Assembly: GCA_035771165.1 (NCBI GenBank)
Contig: JAWNZC010000002.1
Coordinates: 1,547,501-1,611,500 of the forward strand
Direction of reading: 5' to 3'
Origin: Paragorgia papillata
Taxonomy: Eukaryota; Cnidaria; Anthozoa; Scleralcyonacea; Coralliidae
Length of the DNA: 64,000 nucleotides
The notes beneath the pieces were generated by a model. That model did not search any database. It saw only the letters and a list, made by a program, of their open reading frames with translations, and was not told the DNA's origin. This document shows, piece by piece, positions 12,752 through 24,700 of this stretch (the first letter of the stretch is position 1; each line of letters begins with the position of its first letter). The position numbers and the translations under genes were made by a program.

Positions 12752-12980
12752 TTGACTGGCAAGCACGCATGTGGACGCACCTTTAGTATTTTACTCTGGC
12801 TAACGCCAGACGATTCTACTCTGTCTAACGCCAGACGATTTTACTCTGGTTAACGCCAGACGATTCTACTCTGGCTAACGCCAGACGATTTTACTCTGGC
12901 TAACGCCAGACGATTTTACTCTGTCTGACGCCAGACGATTTTACTCGTCAAGGGAAGATCCTCGATAGTGAAGGGGTTAA
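12752..12980. repeat. Hairpin-core MITE with internally amplified core
   Basis: The ends ttaaccctttgactggcaag and gtgaaggggttaa are the MITE termini. Between them the core ttttactctggctaacgccagac is repeated seven times (about 12782-12950) instead of once. Confidence 0.85.
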
Positions 12981-13231
12981 ATGACCTTTATTTTCTCTTT
13001 ATTTTCTAACACGCTCGGCTACCTACCCAGCATTCGCATTTCGTTAACAAAACACCAACATGAGGTACACAGTTGAAAATGTGTTGCTATTGTAATGGTC
13101 TTTTATTCTAGTAAAGTCAAGAATAATTACACTGTTTGTGGTGGTGTAGCACATGCATGCATGCTGGTAATTTTACATACATCTATAGTATTGTCATGTT
13201 TTTGCAATGTATATATTTGAAGCTGGTTTAT

Positions 13232-13671
13232 TAACACTTTGAGGCCTGGACCTCTCCCTGTGCTGACTAAAATCGTCTAGCGTTAGGCAGAATTAAATAC
13301 TAAAGACTCGTCGTCAGGCTTCAAAGTGTTAAAGAGATAGGTTTTAACACTTTGAGGCCTGGACCTCTCCCTGTGCTCAATAAAATCGTCTGGTGTTAGC
13401 CAGAATAAAATACTAAAGACTCGTCTTCAGGCTTCAAAGTGTTAATGAGATAGGTTTTAACACTTTGAGGCCTGGACCTCTCCCTGTGCTGAATAAAATC
13501 GTCTGGTGTTAGCCAGAATAAAATACTAAAGACTCGTCTTCAGGCTTCAAAGTGTTAAAGAGATAGGTTTTAACACTTTGAGGCCTGGACCTCTCCCTGT
13601 GCTCAATAAAATCGTCTAGCGTTAGCCAGAATAAAATACTAAAGACTCGTCTTCAGGCTTCAAAATGTTAA
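13232..13671. repeat. Four tandem hairpin-core MITE copies
   Basis: Units start AACACTTTGAGGCCTGGACC and end GGCTTCAAAGTGTTAA, separated by agagataggttt. Spacing is about 110 bp and the copies are nearly identical. Confidence 0.85.
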
Positions 13672-13679
13672 TGTTGATC

Positions 13680-14023
13680 ATGGGGAATAATTTCACTGTT
13701 TGTGGTCCTACTAGTACCTGCATGCATTCTGGTCTAATGTTACATACATCTACAGTATATTGTTATGTTTTTGGATTATATATGACTTTATAGCTAGTGT
13801 ATATTATTCATTGTTCATTCTAGTATGTGGTAGCATGCACCTGTGCATTTATAGTACTGTTATGTTTTGTAGCCACTTTGTTAATCATTGTTCATTCGAG
13901 TAAGATCAAGAATAATTACACTGTTTGTACCGACACCATGCTGGGTAGTATTGTTTATGTTTTTAGAATGTATATCTTTACCTGCATGGTTTATTAATGT
14001 TGTTTATTCTAGTAAGATCAAGA
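13680..14023. repeat. Diverged repeats sharing tctagtaagatcaagaat
   Basis: Blocks with ttattctagtaagatcaaga, cactgtttgt and a ttatgtttt motif recur near 13105, 13700, 13900 and 14005. A decayed tandem repeat is likely. Confidence 0.4.
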
Positions 14024-14024
14024 A

Positions 14025-14293
14025 TACCGTCGATTGCATCTAAGAATGAACACCGTTAATAAAAAAAACCCATTACAGACGCCAGCGTCAAACTTTAACG
14101 TTTCCCAGGAGCATTTGACAGGTTTCTTTTAGCTCAACCACATGGCTCAACCAATCACCGTAAGACTGGTTAAACGTGATTGGTTGAGCCAAATAGAAAC
14201 CTATCGAGTGCTCCTGGGAATTGAAACGTTGAAGTTTGTCGTTGGCGGATGGTTTTTATGAACGGTGTCCATCTTTAGATGCAATCGACGGTA
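14025..14293. mobile_element. Foldback MITE, ~269 bp
   Basis: Ends TACCGTCGATTGCATCTAA and TTAGATGCAATCGACGGTA, with inner arms containing ctcaaccaatcac and its complement. Confidence 0.8.
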
Positions 14294-14929
14294 TAATTGC
14301 ATCATTTGTACATCCATATTTTATAGTGTACATATATCTTTAGCTGCATACACGGTCTATTGGCGTTGTTTACTCTTGTATAATTAGAATTTCATAAATT
14401 GCTAGCACATGCAGTAATCTAATTTTACATGATATATAGGTATATACATAGCATCCATTAACCGTGTGTCTTCCTATAGTTTACAATGTGTTTCTTTTGG
14501 CAGTAAATTGATGTTTTTAGTTCAAAAGTAGGATCAAGACTAATTGTAGTAGCATGTGTTAGACTGTGATTAAAAATGTTAGAGTATAGTTAATTTAACT
14601 CAACGGAAATGTTGCGTAAGGCTCATCATGAATGACAGTCGAAAACAGAGCACATGGTTTTTAACTCGATTACTAGGGCTAGTATTTCAGAAGTCAGATC
14701 AGTGTCGAGATCGACACACATGTAAATAATAAAAGTGCAAGAACGCCGTGTAAATACTTGGGTTAAACTCGGAAAATAAAGTATAAGTTGGAGTCTACTT
14801 TGTCTTTGGTTTACGTTGGTAATCCTGGTAATTAAGAACCTGAACGAACGAGAGTAACACATGCAACCTAATTCATATGTTTTATCTTACATTTGGTGTT
14901 ACCACGAGTTCTAGTTGACAACCGTTACC

Positions 14930-15187
14930 CCATTGTTGCGTAGGATGTCTGAGGGTTCTTCCTGTGACGAGTAAAATCATTTGGCATTAGACAGATTAAA
15001 AAATATAAGGGTCCGTTTTTGGCTGGCTCATGCTTGGTCAATCACTTCATTCACTAATTGTTAACCCATTGCTGCCTATAGGATGTTTAAGGATTCTTCT
15101 TTTCGTGAGTAAAATCGTCTGGTGTTAGACAGAATAAAAAATAAAGAGGCCTTTCTTTCGCTGGCTCATGCTGGAATGGGTTAAATT
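14930..15187. repeat. Two diverged hairpin-core MITE copies
   Basis: Copies at about 14930-15000 and 15061-15187. The latter runs ttaacccattgctgcctat to atgctggaatgggttaa, with core cgtctggtgttagacaga. Confidence 0.65.
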
Positions 15188-15188
15188 G

Positions 15189-15688
15189 CACTATGTTCTA
15201 GAAAACATTACATTAATTAAAGATCTTTGTTATTTTCAATTCATATAGCAAAGCGCTCTATTGCTAATGAAATGGAATGTAAAAACATTACACGAATACT
15301 TCTTATAGGGCACTATACAAATATAGCCCCACAGTTAAACAAAAGATCTTTTGAAAGACGGCTCAACCGGAATTTTAACTTCATCCGTTTTTTCTCCCTG
15401 GCCGATCTTATCTACATGAGCGATGCTATAATTATCTACGAGTGTGACCAAGCACATTTTAGTAATTCCTTAATACTGGATTCAGTGATCTACCGACATA
15501 GCTATATAATTATTGTGTAATATCTACATTTTGTTTAGTATATATTCATTGTCGGAACTGCTGTTTTGCGTGCTGTTTTTTTTAAATATGTTATTGCAGT
15601 GCGGTCGGTGAAGAAGGTTCGCGTTGTTGCTCGTTAACTTCTCTTTTGTTATCACTCGGGCTACCTGTGGTAGACCGACTCGAGTCTA
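15189..15688. other. Spacer with one unassigned 97-codon ORF
   Basis: An open frame on the plus strand at 15227-15520 shows no recognised motif, signal peptide or paralogue in the window. It is probably chance. Confidence 0.3.
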
Positions 15689-15849
15689 GGGGCGCTTTCC
15701 AATTGACAAGGTTAGACCGGTCAGTCCGGCCAGAATGGACTTGCTTTTGATTAGGACCAAATTTCCCAGTCAGACCGTCCTAAGTCTCAAACGAATCGTG
15801 TTCCATTTGACCGGACTGACCGGTCTAACCGTGTAAATGGAAAGCCCCC
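15689..15849. mobile_element. MITE, ~161 bp
   Basis: TIRs GGGGCGCTTTCCAATTGACA and the diverged TTTACACGGTTAGACCGG-type inner arm. The inner part gttagaccggtcagtccggc is clearly inverted at the other end. Confidence 0.7.
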
Positions 15850-16394
15850 TAAGTTTCGGCTCGTTTTTTTTTTGTTGGGTCACGATGTTGCATTTTTGCA
15901 CTTTTTACTTTCGCTACTATTCATACTTCCGGTGAGTTGTTAGCCATGTGACGGAGTGAGGCTGTGAGGCATGTTGTAAGTTCTTTGCTCCTTTGCTTTT
16001 GGAGTTGGACAAAAAGTTGAACAGCTTTGCCTTTTGATCAAGGTGTTCTTGCATGTCGTTGGTAGATTTTGAAATAGACTGACTGACTTTGTACTTTAAC
16101 AGTGATCAGATGTGGCTGATAACTGTTTTGATCGTGAATATATTCACCAATGTGAAGTATGCAGTATGCGCCACATTCGGCCTTCGATCTGATCTTCCTC
16201 GGCCCACTCCCACCTTGGCTAGCGCGGTATAGAGAGCTTCGACTTTGTGATTGCTGCAATAACACTACAATCAGTATCTTTTATTCAAGCACTTCCGCAC
16301 TTTGCCAGTAGCCCAACGCCTGATCCAGGCGTCTTGTTTATTTATTTAGACTTTACTATTTTACAACATACTAGACTCTACTAGTTTACAACAA

Positions 16395-16992
16395 TTGAAA
16401 TATAGTAAGGTTAGATATACTGCCGAAACAGAGAACGTAGGAGTCTAGGCCTGGCCAAACGCTTTCAACATCGCATTCAACATCATTCAACATTGTTGAA
16501 CGATGTTGAATAATGTTGAAAGCACGAGTGGCCAAATTAATTCTACATCGTTCAACATTCATGAATGACAATTAATTGAACGCGGGCTCCACAAAAGCTG
16601 GAATCGACAATATCCCGCATGGCGCATGTCTCTGTTCAACAAAGTTGAATGAAATGTGGCCAAATGCGTTCAACACCTTTCACCATTTTGAGAACAATAG
16701 AAATGTTGAACGCGTGTTGAACGAAAATTTGAACATGTTCAAATTTCGTTCAACATCATTCAACACCATTCAACAACGTTCAACATCATTCAACAGGGTG
16801 GCCAAACGCTTTCAACATGTTGAATTCAACAATGTTGAACGATGTTGAATGAAATGTTGAAAGCGTTTGGCCAGGCCTTAACGTTTCGAGTCGGAAGGCC
16901 CTTCACGTTTCTCTCTGACGAAGGGGCTTTCTGGCTCGAAACGTTAGACTTCTACGTTTCCTGTTTCGGCAGTATATCCAACCTTACCATAT
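16395..16992. mobile_element. MITE (TIR gaaatatagtaagg) split by a nested MITE
   Basis: Outer arms gaaatatagtaaggttagat..ctgccgaaac and their complement are intact at both ends and match the uninterrupted copy at 23398-23609. The interruption is 16448-16877. Confidence 0.8.
16448..16877. mobile_element. Nested MITE rich in ttcaacat
   Basis: Ends GGCCTGGCCAAACGCTTTCA and its inverted form. The inside is many inverted tcaacatcattcaaca units and a further internal copy of the terminal sequence. Flanks TA../..TTA next to gtcta and acgttt agree with insertion at the site seen empty at 23447-23457. A second copy lies at about 18580-18716. Confidence 0.75.
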
Positions 16993-17268
16993 TCTTATGT
17001 CTTGAGTCTTCTGGTGATTAAAATTATATATAGCTTAGTTAACCTCCCACTCTTAAATCGATAAATAATTATAGAGTTATATCAAATGTATATAGCATGC
17101 AGTGAAGTATTGATGAAGGGCTCCCTCCGCCCGGTTCAGTAAAAAAAAAACCCGTCAGTATTTCGTTACTAAGTCCCTCTCGTCAGTTTATCACCACTTT
17201 GCTTTAAATTCCCACTCTTACATGTTAAATAAAAATCTACATCAAATGTATTGTATTTGTATAGTATA

Positions 17269-17897
17269 CAGTCAACTCTCGCCTTGCGGACACCCCGCTA
17301 TTACGGACACCCCGCTATTAAGGACACCCCGCTATTACGGACACCCCGCTATTAAGGACACCCCGCTATTACGGACACCCCGCTATTAAGGACACCCCGC
17401 TATTACGGACACCCCGCTATTACGGACACCCCGCTATTAAGGACAGTTGGTAAATCCCCGGCCGAAACTACTATGAAATGTATTGATTAAATAACTCTCG
17501 CTATTACGGAATTGCGGACACTTCATGTGGTCCCCACTTCCCAACAAACATTTTTATTGTTTTACTCTCGTTACAACGGACAACTTGGACGTATTTTTCT
17601 CTCGACACATGAAAGTGAATGACTTTTTAATTTATCGAGTGACATATTTACATCTTGCTATTTGTCAGTGGAAGTACTTTGAAGATTCCGTTCGTCATCA
17701 TTTCTGTTGACTTGTATTTTGACTTGTACTGTGTACTTATGTATCACAGTAAATGTCAACTATAGAAATTGAAATAAACTGGACATTTTACAACCTGAAA
17801 TCGGGATATTTTCATCGCATCCCGCTATTGCGGACTCTCGTTATTACGGATACCAAATGACGATCCCCAGGGTGTCCGCTATAACGAGAGTTGACTG
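17269..17897. mobile_element. MITE with cagtcaactctcg ends and internal 17-bp minisatellite
   Basis: Ends CAGTCAACTCTCG and CGAGAGTTGACTG, Tc1/mariner-pogo-like in style. At 17285-17445 about ten copies of a 17-bp unit (ggacaccccgctattac or ..aa) follow the 5' end. The unit resembles the terminal segment itself. Confidence 0.75.
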
Positions 17898-18009
17898 GAT
17901 AATGAAGTTAATTAGTTCCCATACTCAACAAGTTAAGTATATATGAACCATATTGTAGGCGTATAGGACTTTATAGTTCTTGAATATTCTAACTGTAACT
18001 ATAGCCGAG

Positions 18010-18360
18010 TGGTTTAGATCTGATAAAACAAATACTGCGAATGTTTTAAATGGCTTCAAAAACTATCCATATAATATAAGCTCATATAGAAATCAATTTT
18101 GAAAATTGAAGTTGTCTGAGCCGCAAAATCGAAGAAAAAGTTCATCAAAAATGGCGAGTGTCTATATGTGATAGAGACACGTCACGGTCATGATTTTCCT
18201 TTGTGTTTTCCTCATGAATTATTAATGAGTTTTTAAGTAGTTAAAATATGAGCGGCCGATCTTTATGGGCATTTACAATGGCGAGCCGAACTGAATTTGA
18301 GCCGCTAGTGTCTAATAACTTTGATAAAACATTGGTGTTTTATTAATCAATGTTTTAACA
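18010..18360. repeat. Decayed repeat shared with 50500-51170
   Basis: Blocks aaaatatgagcggccgatct and acaatggcgagccgaactga are found inverted near 50515-50590. The aattattaatgagttttt block recurs near 11100, 24455 and 26320. Confidence 0.55.
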
Positions 18361-18720
18361 GTATTTCGTTATGTCGTTTCAGTATTTCGTTATTAAAACT
18401 ATTCTCAGCAGTTTACCATCTTTTCACTTTGCTCTATCTAAAACACTGCCTATACGCAGCACTCTACTTTTTACTCTGATGAAGGACTCTGCTCGAAACG
18501 TCAGTATTTCATTATTAAAACTATTCTCAGCAGTTTACCATCTTTTCACTTTGCTCTATCTAAAACACTGCCTACGCAAACACCATTCAACACCATTCAA
18601 CAACATTCAACATCATTCAACAGGGTGGCCAAACGCTTTCAACATGTTGAATCACGGTTGAATTCAACAATGTTGAGCGATGTTGAATGAAATGTTGAAA
18701 GCGTTTGGCCAGGCCTTAAA
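18360..18720. repeat. 122 bp repeat units interrupted by a ttcaacat MITE
   Basis: Two units of the 8650-9080 repeat. The second is broken within aaaacactgcctacgca by the MITE ending ggccaggcctt, and resumes with a second aaaacactgcctacgca. Confidence 0.7.
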
Positions 18721-19590
18721 ACACTGCCTACGCAACACTCTACTTTTTTTACAAGAACAAGTAAATGAAACGGTATTGAGGTTAGGTCGACGATTTAAAA
18801 TCCTTTTATGTGCATGTAAATTAGCCACTCTGACCTCGTTTTAGAGTAAAGATTCTTTTAAATTTCGCACATGAAAACAAGTTCAGTGGGACTAATTTAT
18901 ATATGTACATAAAAGAATATTAATTCCACGGCCATTTATGAATATGGTCTATATTATAGTTACGATGATCTAATTTTGGTTGGTTATAATTATCTATATA
19001 TACACTTGTTTAGAGACCGTCTAGAATATTACAAATTGGAAAACAAAGAGCACTTGTGTTGTGTCAAGAATGCGAGCATAAAGGCACTTACATTGCAAGG
19101 GTAGATTTTACGAACCACGCATCACGCAGCAAATTGCAACTTCAAGTAAGCCCACTGCTAGGCAATTAAGTAAACTGTGCACTCCTACAGCCTGTTTCTT
19201 TTTAAGAGCGTTTTGTCCACCGCAAACAGCCATTGTTTTACGCAAACATTGCGTCAAGTATATTTCCTTTCGGGGACGGCGGAAAAAGTTTCTTTGTTCT
19301 TGATGGTTTCTTTCTACGAGGTTCATACATGTCTTTGTTTGAAAGTTGTTCGTTTAGTTTAGACTGAGTTTACATATATTACAAGTAATCACACCGATTT
19401 CTGATTTAGACGCATGTTAAAACAAGGAATAGTCTGCAGAATCGTGTAAGCGCTTATTGTTTTACTCATCTATATACTGTTCTTTATTACATAACATGCC
19501 TCATAGGTTGATTATATGACTTTTATATGAGTCTATAGTGTGTACGTTGTGGGTGAGATGGGATTGAGAGAGGCGAATTGCGGAGAGATT
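18720..19590. other. No recognisable gene
   Basis: Overlapping short ORFs on both strands near 19108-19362 show no motif. Nothing else recognised. Confidence 0.45.
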
Positions 19591-20155
19591 TTATTTTACT
19601 CACCGGACTATTTTACTCTGTCTAACACCAGACTATTTTACTCTGTCTAACACCAGACGCGATTTTACTCTGTCTAACACCAGACTATTTTACTCTGTCT
19701 AACACCAGACTATTTTACTCTGTCTAACACCAGACTATTTTACTCTGTCTAACACCAGACGCGATTTTACTCTGTCTAACACCAGGCTATTTTACTCTGT
19801 CTAACATCAGACTATTCTACTCTGTCTAACACCAGACTATTTTACTCTGTCTAACACCAGACGCGATTTTACTCTGTCTAACACCAGACTATTTTACTCT
19901 GTCTAACACCAGACTATTTTACTCTGTCTAACACCAGACTATTTTACTCTGTCTAACACCAGACGCGATTTTACTCTGTCTAACACCAGGCTATTTTACT
20001 CTGTCTAACATCAGACTATTCTACTTTGTTTAACACCAGACTATTTTACTCTGGCTAACACCAGACTATTTTACTCTGTCTAACATCAGACTATTCTACT
20101 CTGTTTAACACCAGACTATTTTACTCTGTCTAACACCAGACTATTTTACTCGTTA
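19590..20155. repeat. 25/27-bp minisatellite derived from MITE core
   Basis: About 22 units of ttttactctgtctaacaccagactat, some with gacgcgatttt in place of gactatttt, arranged in a partly regular higher-order pattern. Ends in ttttactcgttaaagcaaga, like the MITE terminus. Confidence 0.9.
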
Positions 20156-20159
20156 AAGC

Positions 20160-21230
20160 AAGAGCTCTCAGCCATCCTATAGGCTTCAGTTAGCAAGTAT
20201 TCACCCATTCGTGTTTGAATAGAATATACAGTTTCCACTTTCCAGGGATAGCTTAGTATTTTAAACCAAACCACTAATCTAGCGCATTAATTTATTTAAT
20301 TTCACAAAGACCCTTCGCCCCCCCCCCCCCCATCCATCCACCCTTACACACCAACACTTTAATTTCAAACAGACCTCGAAACAAATTAAAAATAAGATAT
20401 TAAATTAACAAAAAAAGAGGGAAAAAATAATATTAAAATTCAACACAATTTAAATTTAAACACAATTTTATTTCTTCTTGAAAGAAAACTTAAAAGAAAT
20501 ATGTAAACACTATAATTTGACATTATTTTTAAAAATTTAAAATTTCATAGTACATTTGCTAATAATAAAATACCTGCCTACCTATATAGCTAACTAACAA
20601 TTTATTAAATATTAAATAACCTTTTAAAAATGGTTCTAATTTTAAATACACGACCACTATCGTACTGAAATCGTGTTTAAATAAATGGTTTTTTAATTTT
20701 AATTGTTCGAAAGAACATCTCATTATTTCGTAGTTTTACTAGCAGCGTTAGGTTATGCTTGTCGATATTCGCATTTGCTTGCTTGGAAAAACTTGTTTAC
20801 TCTCTGGGACCACAGACTGAGCGGAACAACTCTTAGTTGCAACTTTTAGTATCATTGCGTATGCTCGACTAACAGTAGATTGACCTCTAAGACACAAAAC
20901 AATGGATACTTTGAATAAAATTAGGATTTTAACCATTTATGCTCGTTGTTATGAAACAACTTCATCTTTGTACTCTGTTTAACGCCAGACTATCTTTCCC
21001 GTAAAGGGAAGATGCGTCTAGTGAAGTCATGCATCAAAGGATTAAACACACTGTTGATTAACCCTAATTTCATGCGCAAAGTTGTTGTGGGATCACTTTA
21101 TCTTTTTACTCCGAAGACGATTTTACTCGGCAAGGGGAGACGTTTCGTTAAGCGATGCAAGAAAGAACTTATTTCAACATTTTGTTGGAACATGTTAACG
21201 TTATTCAAAGTATTCATTGTTTTGTAACTT
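20160..21230. other. Spacer with hairpin-core MITE remnants
   Basis: A C-run at 20319-20330 and AT-rich sequence. Hairpin-core fragments at about 20960-21165 (tttaacgccagactatc; ttttactcggcaagg). The block ttattcaaagtatycattgttttgt occurs inverted at about 20890-20915 (minus) and 21201-21226 (plus). A 62-codon minus ORF at 20748-20936 starts with a hydrophobic stretch but has no other support. Confidence 0.4.
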
Positions 21231-21275
21231 TTAAAAGTACTACCACCACAAGTTCTGGTTCATATAGCTGTGACA

Positions 21276-21557
21276 CTACAGTCTTTTCAAAAATCTTTCT
21301 CCTTGTATCTTTCTCTTTTTTTCTTTCATCTTTAGTATTGCATTTCTCTGGCTTCTTTTCTCCTTTCTTAAAGTCGCTCTTGTTTTGTTTCTGGCGAGTT
21401 GGGGTCTTAAACTATTTTCTGAAAACCTTTTGGTCCCATCATTTTTCCAACTCTGGATCTCCTGGTGCGCATGTTGGACACGTGTTACGGTTGTCGCTGT
21501 CCATTGGCTTAGACCGTCTGCAGGCAAGCGTGCTGGGAACCAATTATTTTCTTTCAA
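21276..21557 (-). other. Basic ORF just downstream of gene A stop
   Basis: A 93-codon open frame on the gene A strand starts 19 bp after the stop, inside the presumed 3' UTR. The product is rich in Lys, Arg and Gln, with a basic C-terminal half that could form a charged helix. No domain recognised, no counterpart found downstream of gene B. It may be chance in a less AT-rich patch; an alternative last exon is possible. Confidence 0.2.
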
Positions 21558-21575
21558 TCATGCATCTTACAAGAA

Positions 21576-21781
21576 CTAGACCATTGTTGCTTGGATTTCG
21601 CATTGCGAGCACTCGTCTGCATCCTCTAGTTCTTTCGAGTTACAATTAGTCAGAGTGTAACAAAATCCTTTCTTTCGACAGCAGAAAGTCAGATCCAAAA
21701 GTAATATTATCACCAACACCACAGCGAGCAGTGTAGCTGCGAAAAATGTTTTCTTCGAGTCGATATTAAACAATGACGAAT
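21576..21781 (-). CDS. Gene A exon 5: transmembrane helix and cytosolic tail
   Basis: 206 nt, acceptor ttctatttcag, stop TAG at 21578-21576. It encodes residues 219-286: a short stalk, KKT as an outer flank, a hydrophobic helix (about 231-249) with an aspartate D248 near its inner end, then TFCCRKKGFCYTLTNC, a small acidic stretch and ECSQC. Cysteines at the membrane face next to RKK are typical palmitoylation positions. The exon aligns clearly with gene B exon 5, including TF.AA.LL, D.TFC.RK.GF.Y.L.NC and EC..C. No clear polyadenylation signal was found close downstream. Confidence 0.85.
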
Positions 21782-24700
21782 CTGAAATAGAAAAAAGACA
21801 GAAGTCATGTTTGTTGTAAAGGAGGTTCACTACAGTAAATGTAAATATTACTTTCGAATTCTCCCAAACTCAATCGAGTATTATATTTTTATAAGAGAAC
21901 CACTTTAAAACATTCGGCTATCGTCTAAATCTGGTGAAACACTGTTGTTCATGTTTGATAACTACTTAATAACTGAGAATGAGGTCTTTACGGTGAGGTA
22001 TGTATATTTCAAAACACAAGAAAGATACAGAAAAATTACAAAAGGTCTTCTTATACCGTTTCAGGACAAATTTAATTTGCCAATACCTTTTAAACATGTA
22101 AGTGGGTATAGTAACCACAAAACTACGTCATTATTTTTTAAGGTGACATAAATTATTTCCCCAAAAACTTGGGATTTCATTTATGCAAGAACAAGCAATC
22201 GCTCGAGTGTTCACGGGATGCTAGACTATACATTATAAAATGCTCACCTTCAATTTTATGTTTTGAAACAGACTGGCTTGAAGGAACTTTGCCACAAAGT
22301 ATATCTTCTGTATAAGTAATAATAACCTTCTTCGTGGTGGAGTCGGAAATTTTTACTGTTTTAGTTGTATTCTTAGTGGATCCGCATTGTGAAAAAGGAA
22401 TGCATTGATTAAATAAATAGTAGCGAGGGTTATAGCGGTTTTTTGTGAGATGGTAGCGTGGTTGAGGATTTTTGCATCCTTCTACCTGCGTTGGGTTGTT
22501 GAGTCCGTTCAGTTTAGTAACTATATAAAAGAACAGATTGATTGATAAATTACACTGTGCCACAAGAATATACTGGCAAGGACAGACGGACGGCTGTTTG
22601 AATGAATAAAGAAATGAACAAGTGAATGAATGAACGATGGATGAACGAATGAACAAACAAACGAGCGAACGGACGGACGGACGGAAACGGGCGAACGTAC
22701 AAACAAATCTATGAACGAATGTACAAACGAATGAACGAACGAGGGACGAACGAACGAATGTACAAATGAACGAACGAACGAACGAACGAACGAACGGATG
22801 CATAAACGAATGTACAAACGAATGAACGAACGGATGCACAAACGAATGTACAAACGAATGTACAAACGAATGAACTAACGAACGAACGAATCGACGAAAG
22901 AAGGAAGGGAGTAAGGAAAGAAAGAAGGTGAAGGAAGGAAAGAAAGTGAAGGAAGGAAGGAACAAACAAACAAACAAACAAACAAACAAACAAACAAACA
23001 AATATTAGATATTTTCAACATTTTATACCTATTCTATGTCTGACTTCAACGCTCTTGTCTCGGTCATTTTTTGTTCCACACTTGCATGAGATATGATTGT
23101 AAATGGAATATTGGTAATGAACGCCAGTAGCAGCGTTCGTAACCATTATTTTAATAGTGTTATTTTTAGCTGGTACTGGATAGTCATGATTTGCAAGTAC
23201 GCCTTGTTTTTCGCATTCCTCGCAGATGACACAGCGGTTAACTTCGATAAAATAGCTGCCAAATTGAGGAGGGGTTGTGAAATCATTGTTAAAAATAGAA
23301 ACGACTTCTTTCCTTGGTTGGCAATTGCTTTGATCTATAGAATGAAAAAAGACAAACCTTCATGTTAGTGTTCAAGATATAATACAAAAACATAAATTGA
23401 AATATAGTAAGGTTAGATATACTGCCGAACTGAGAACGTAGGAGTCTAACGTTTCGAGCGAAGGCCCTTCGTCAGGGAGATTTTCTCTTTTTTAAGCTCG
23501 TTGTTTCTTTACACTCTTTACGTTTCTCTCTGACGAAGGGCCTTCGCTCGAAACGTTAGACTCCTACGTTCTCTGTTTCGGCAGTATATCTAACCTTACT
23601 ATATTTCGATTGTTGTATAAAACCATTATCACTACATTTTGTTGGACATATAATTCTTCAGAATACAGTTCTGAGTTCATGATATAAAGCATGCAGTTTC
23701 TGTGGCGGTCGTCTGACTCGTCTGTTTAGCGTCGCGCGCGTGTACCAGAGTAATTAAATACTATCAGTTTCTCTCAGAAGACCGATTCAGTTACGGAAGA
23801 TTTAAAATTCAAACATGCTCAATCTAGTCGATAGAATTACGAAAGGAAATCGGTATTTTTCTCTCAAAAAGAGAAGTTTCTCTTTCTACAACATAAAGCC
23901 GAATTTCTTGATCAGACAATATATTTTATTTGCACGGACACTATGTCCGATGACAATTTGGTTTTGTTCCGACATTTGCCAAATTTGGTTGGACATTGTC
24001 CGATGTCCGACAGTAATTTGCAGCCTTGAATCAAAGCGTGCGCAGGGCACCTGTTATTTTATAATTTATTTCTGAGAATTGAGAGCGCCGTTTACCGAAA
24101 TGACTCTATAAACCTTAACTCTTTCCTGTCCAAGGGCTTCCCCAGAGGTGAATAAAATCGTCTGGCGTTAGCCAGAATAAAATACTAAAGACTGATTCGG
24201 ACAGGAAAGAGAAAACAATGAAGACCTTAAATATGTAACATGCGATAGATCATACCTTTCGACTTTGCCATTCCAGATAAGAATACAAGCGACGAGAAGT
24301 ACGCCATTAAACGTATGGAAAAAAGAGCTATACGTTAGATAAAGAGAGAAAAAAGAAACACAAGGAAAAATAAATAAATGGTTTGGAAATAATACTATTT
24401 TTACAACGATAATTGGCAATACTAGCTAGTGTTGTTTTTTAAAGGTAATTTAAAAAATGAATTATCAATTCATTAAAAATTCATGAAGAAAATTCAAAGA
24501 AATGAATATTTAATCAATATCTGTAAATCTTAAGCATTTATTTTGTTTTATTAAATTTTCATTGTACAATGATTAAAGATACAAATGACGCATGTACAAC
24601 TGAGTGCAGGACGCCAGTCAGCTGGAGGAAGCGAGTTTAATCCAGGCCCCCGTGGTTAAAAGCACAAAGTATGGACGAAGTCGAAGGTCAACGTACAATT

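Noticed and set aside
21155..21649. 164-codon plus-strand ORF
   Set aside because: It lies antisense to gene A exon 5 and its 3' region, with no motif; a shadow of the minus strand.
22177..23001. 274-codon minus ORF rich in Phe/Val/Arg/His/Ser
   Set aside because: Its N-terminal part is a translated tetranucleotide repeat; only the C-terminal stretch is real (gene A exon 4), and the acceptor at 22520 separates the two.
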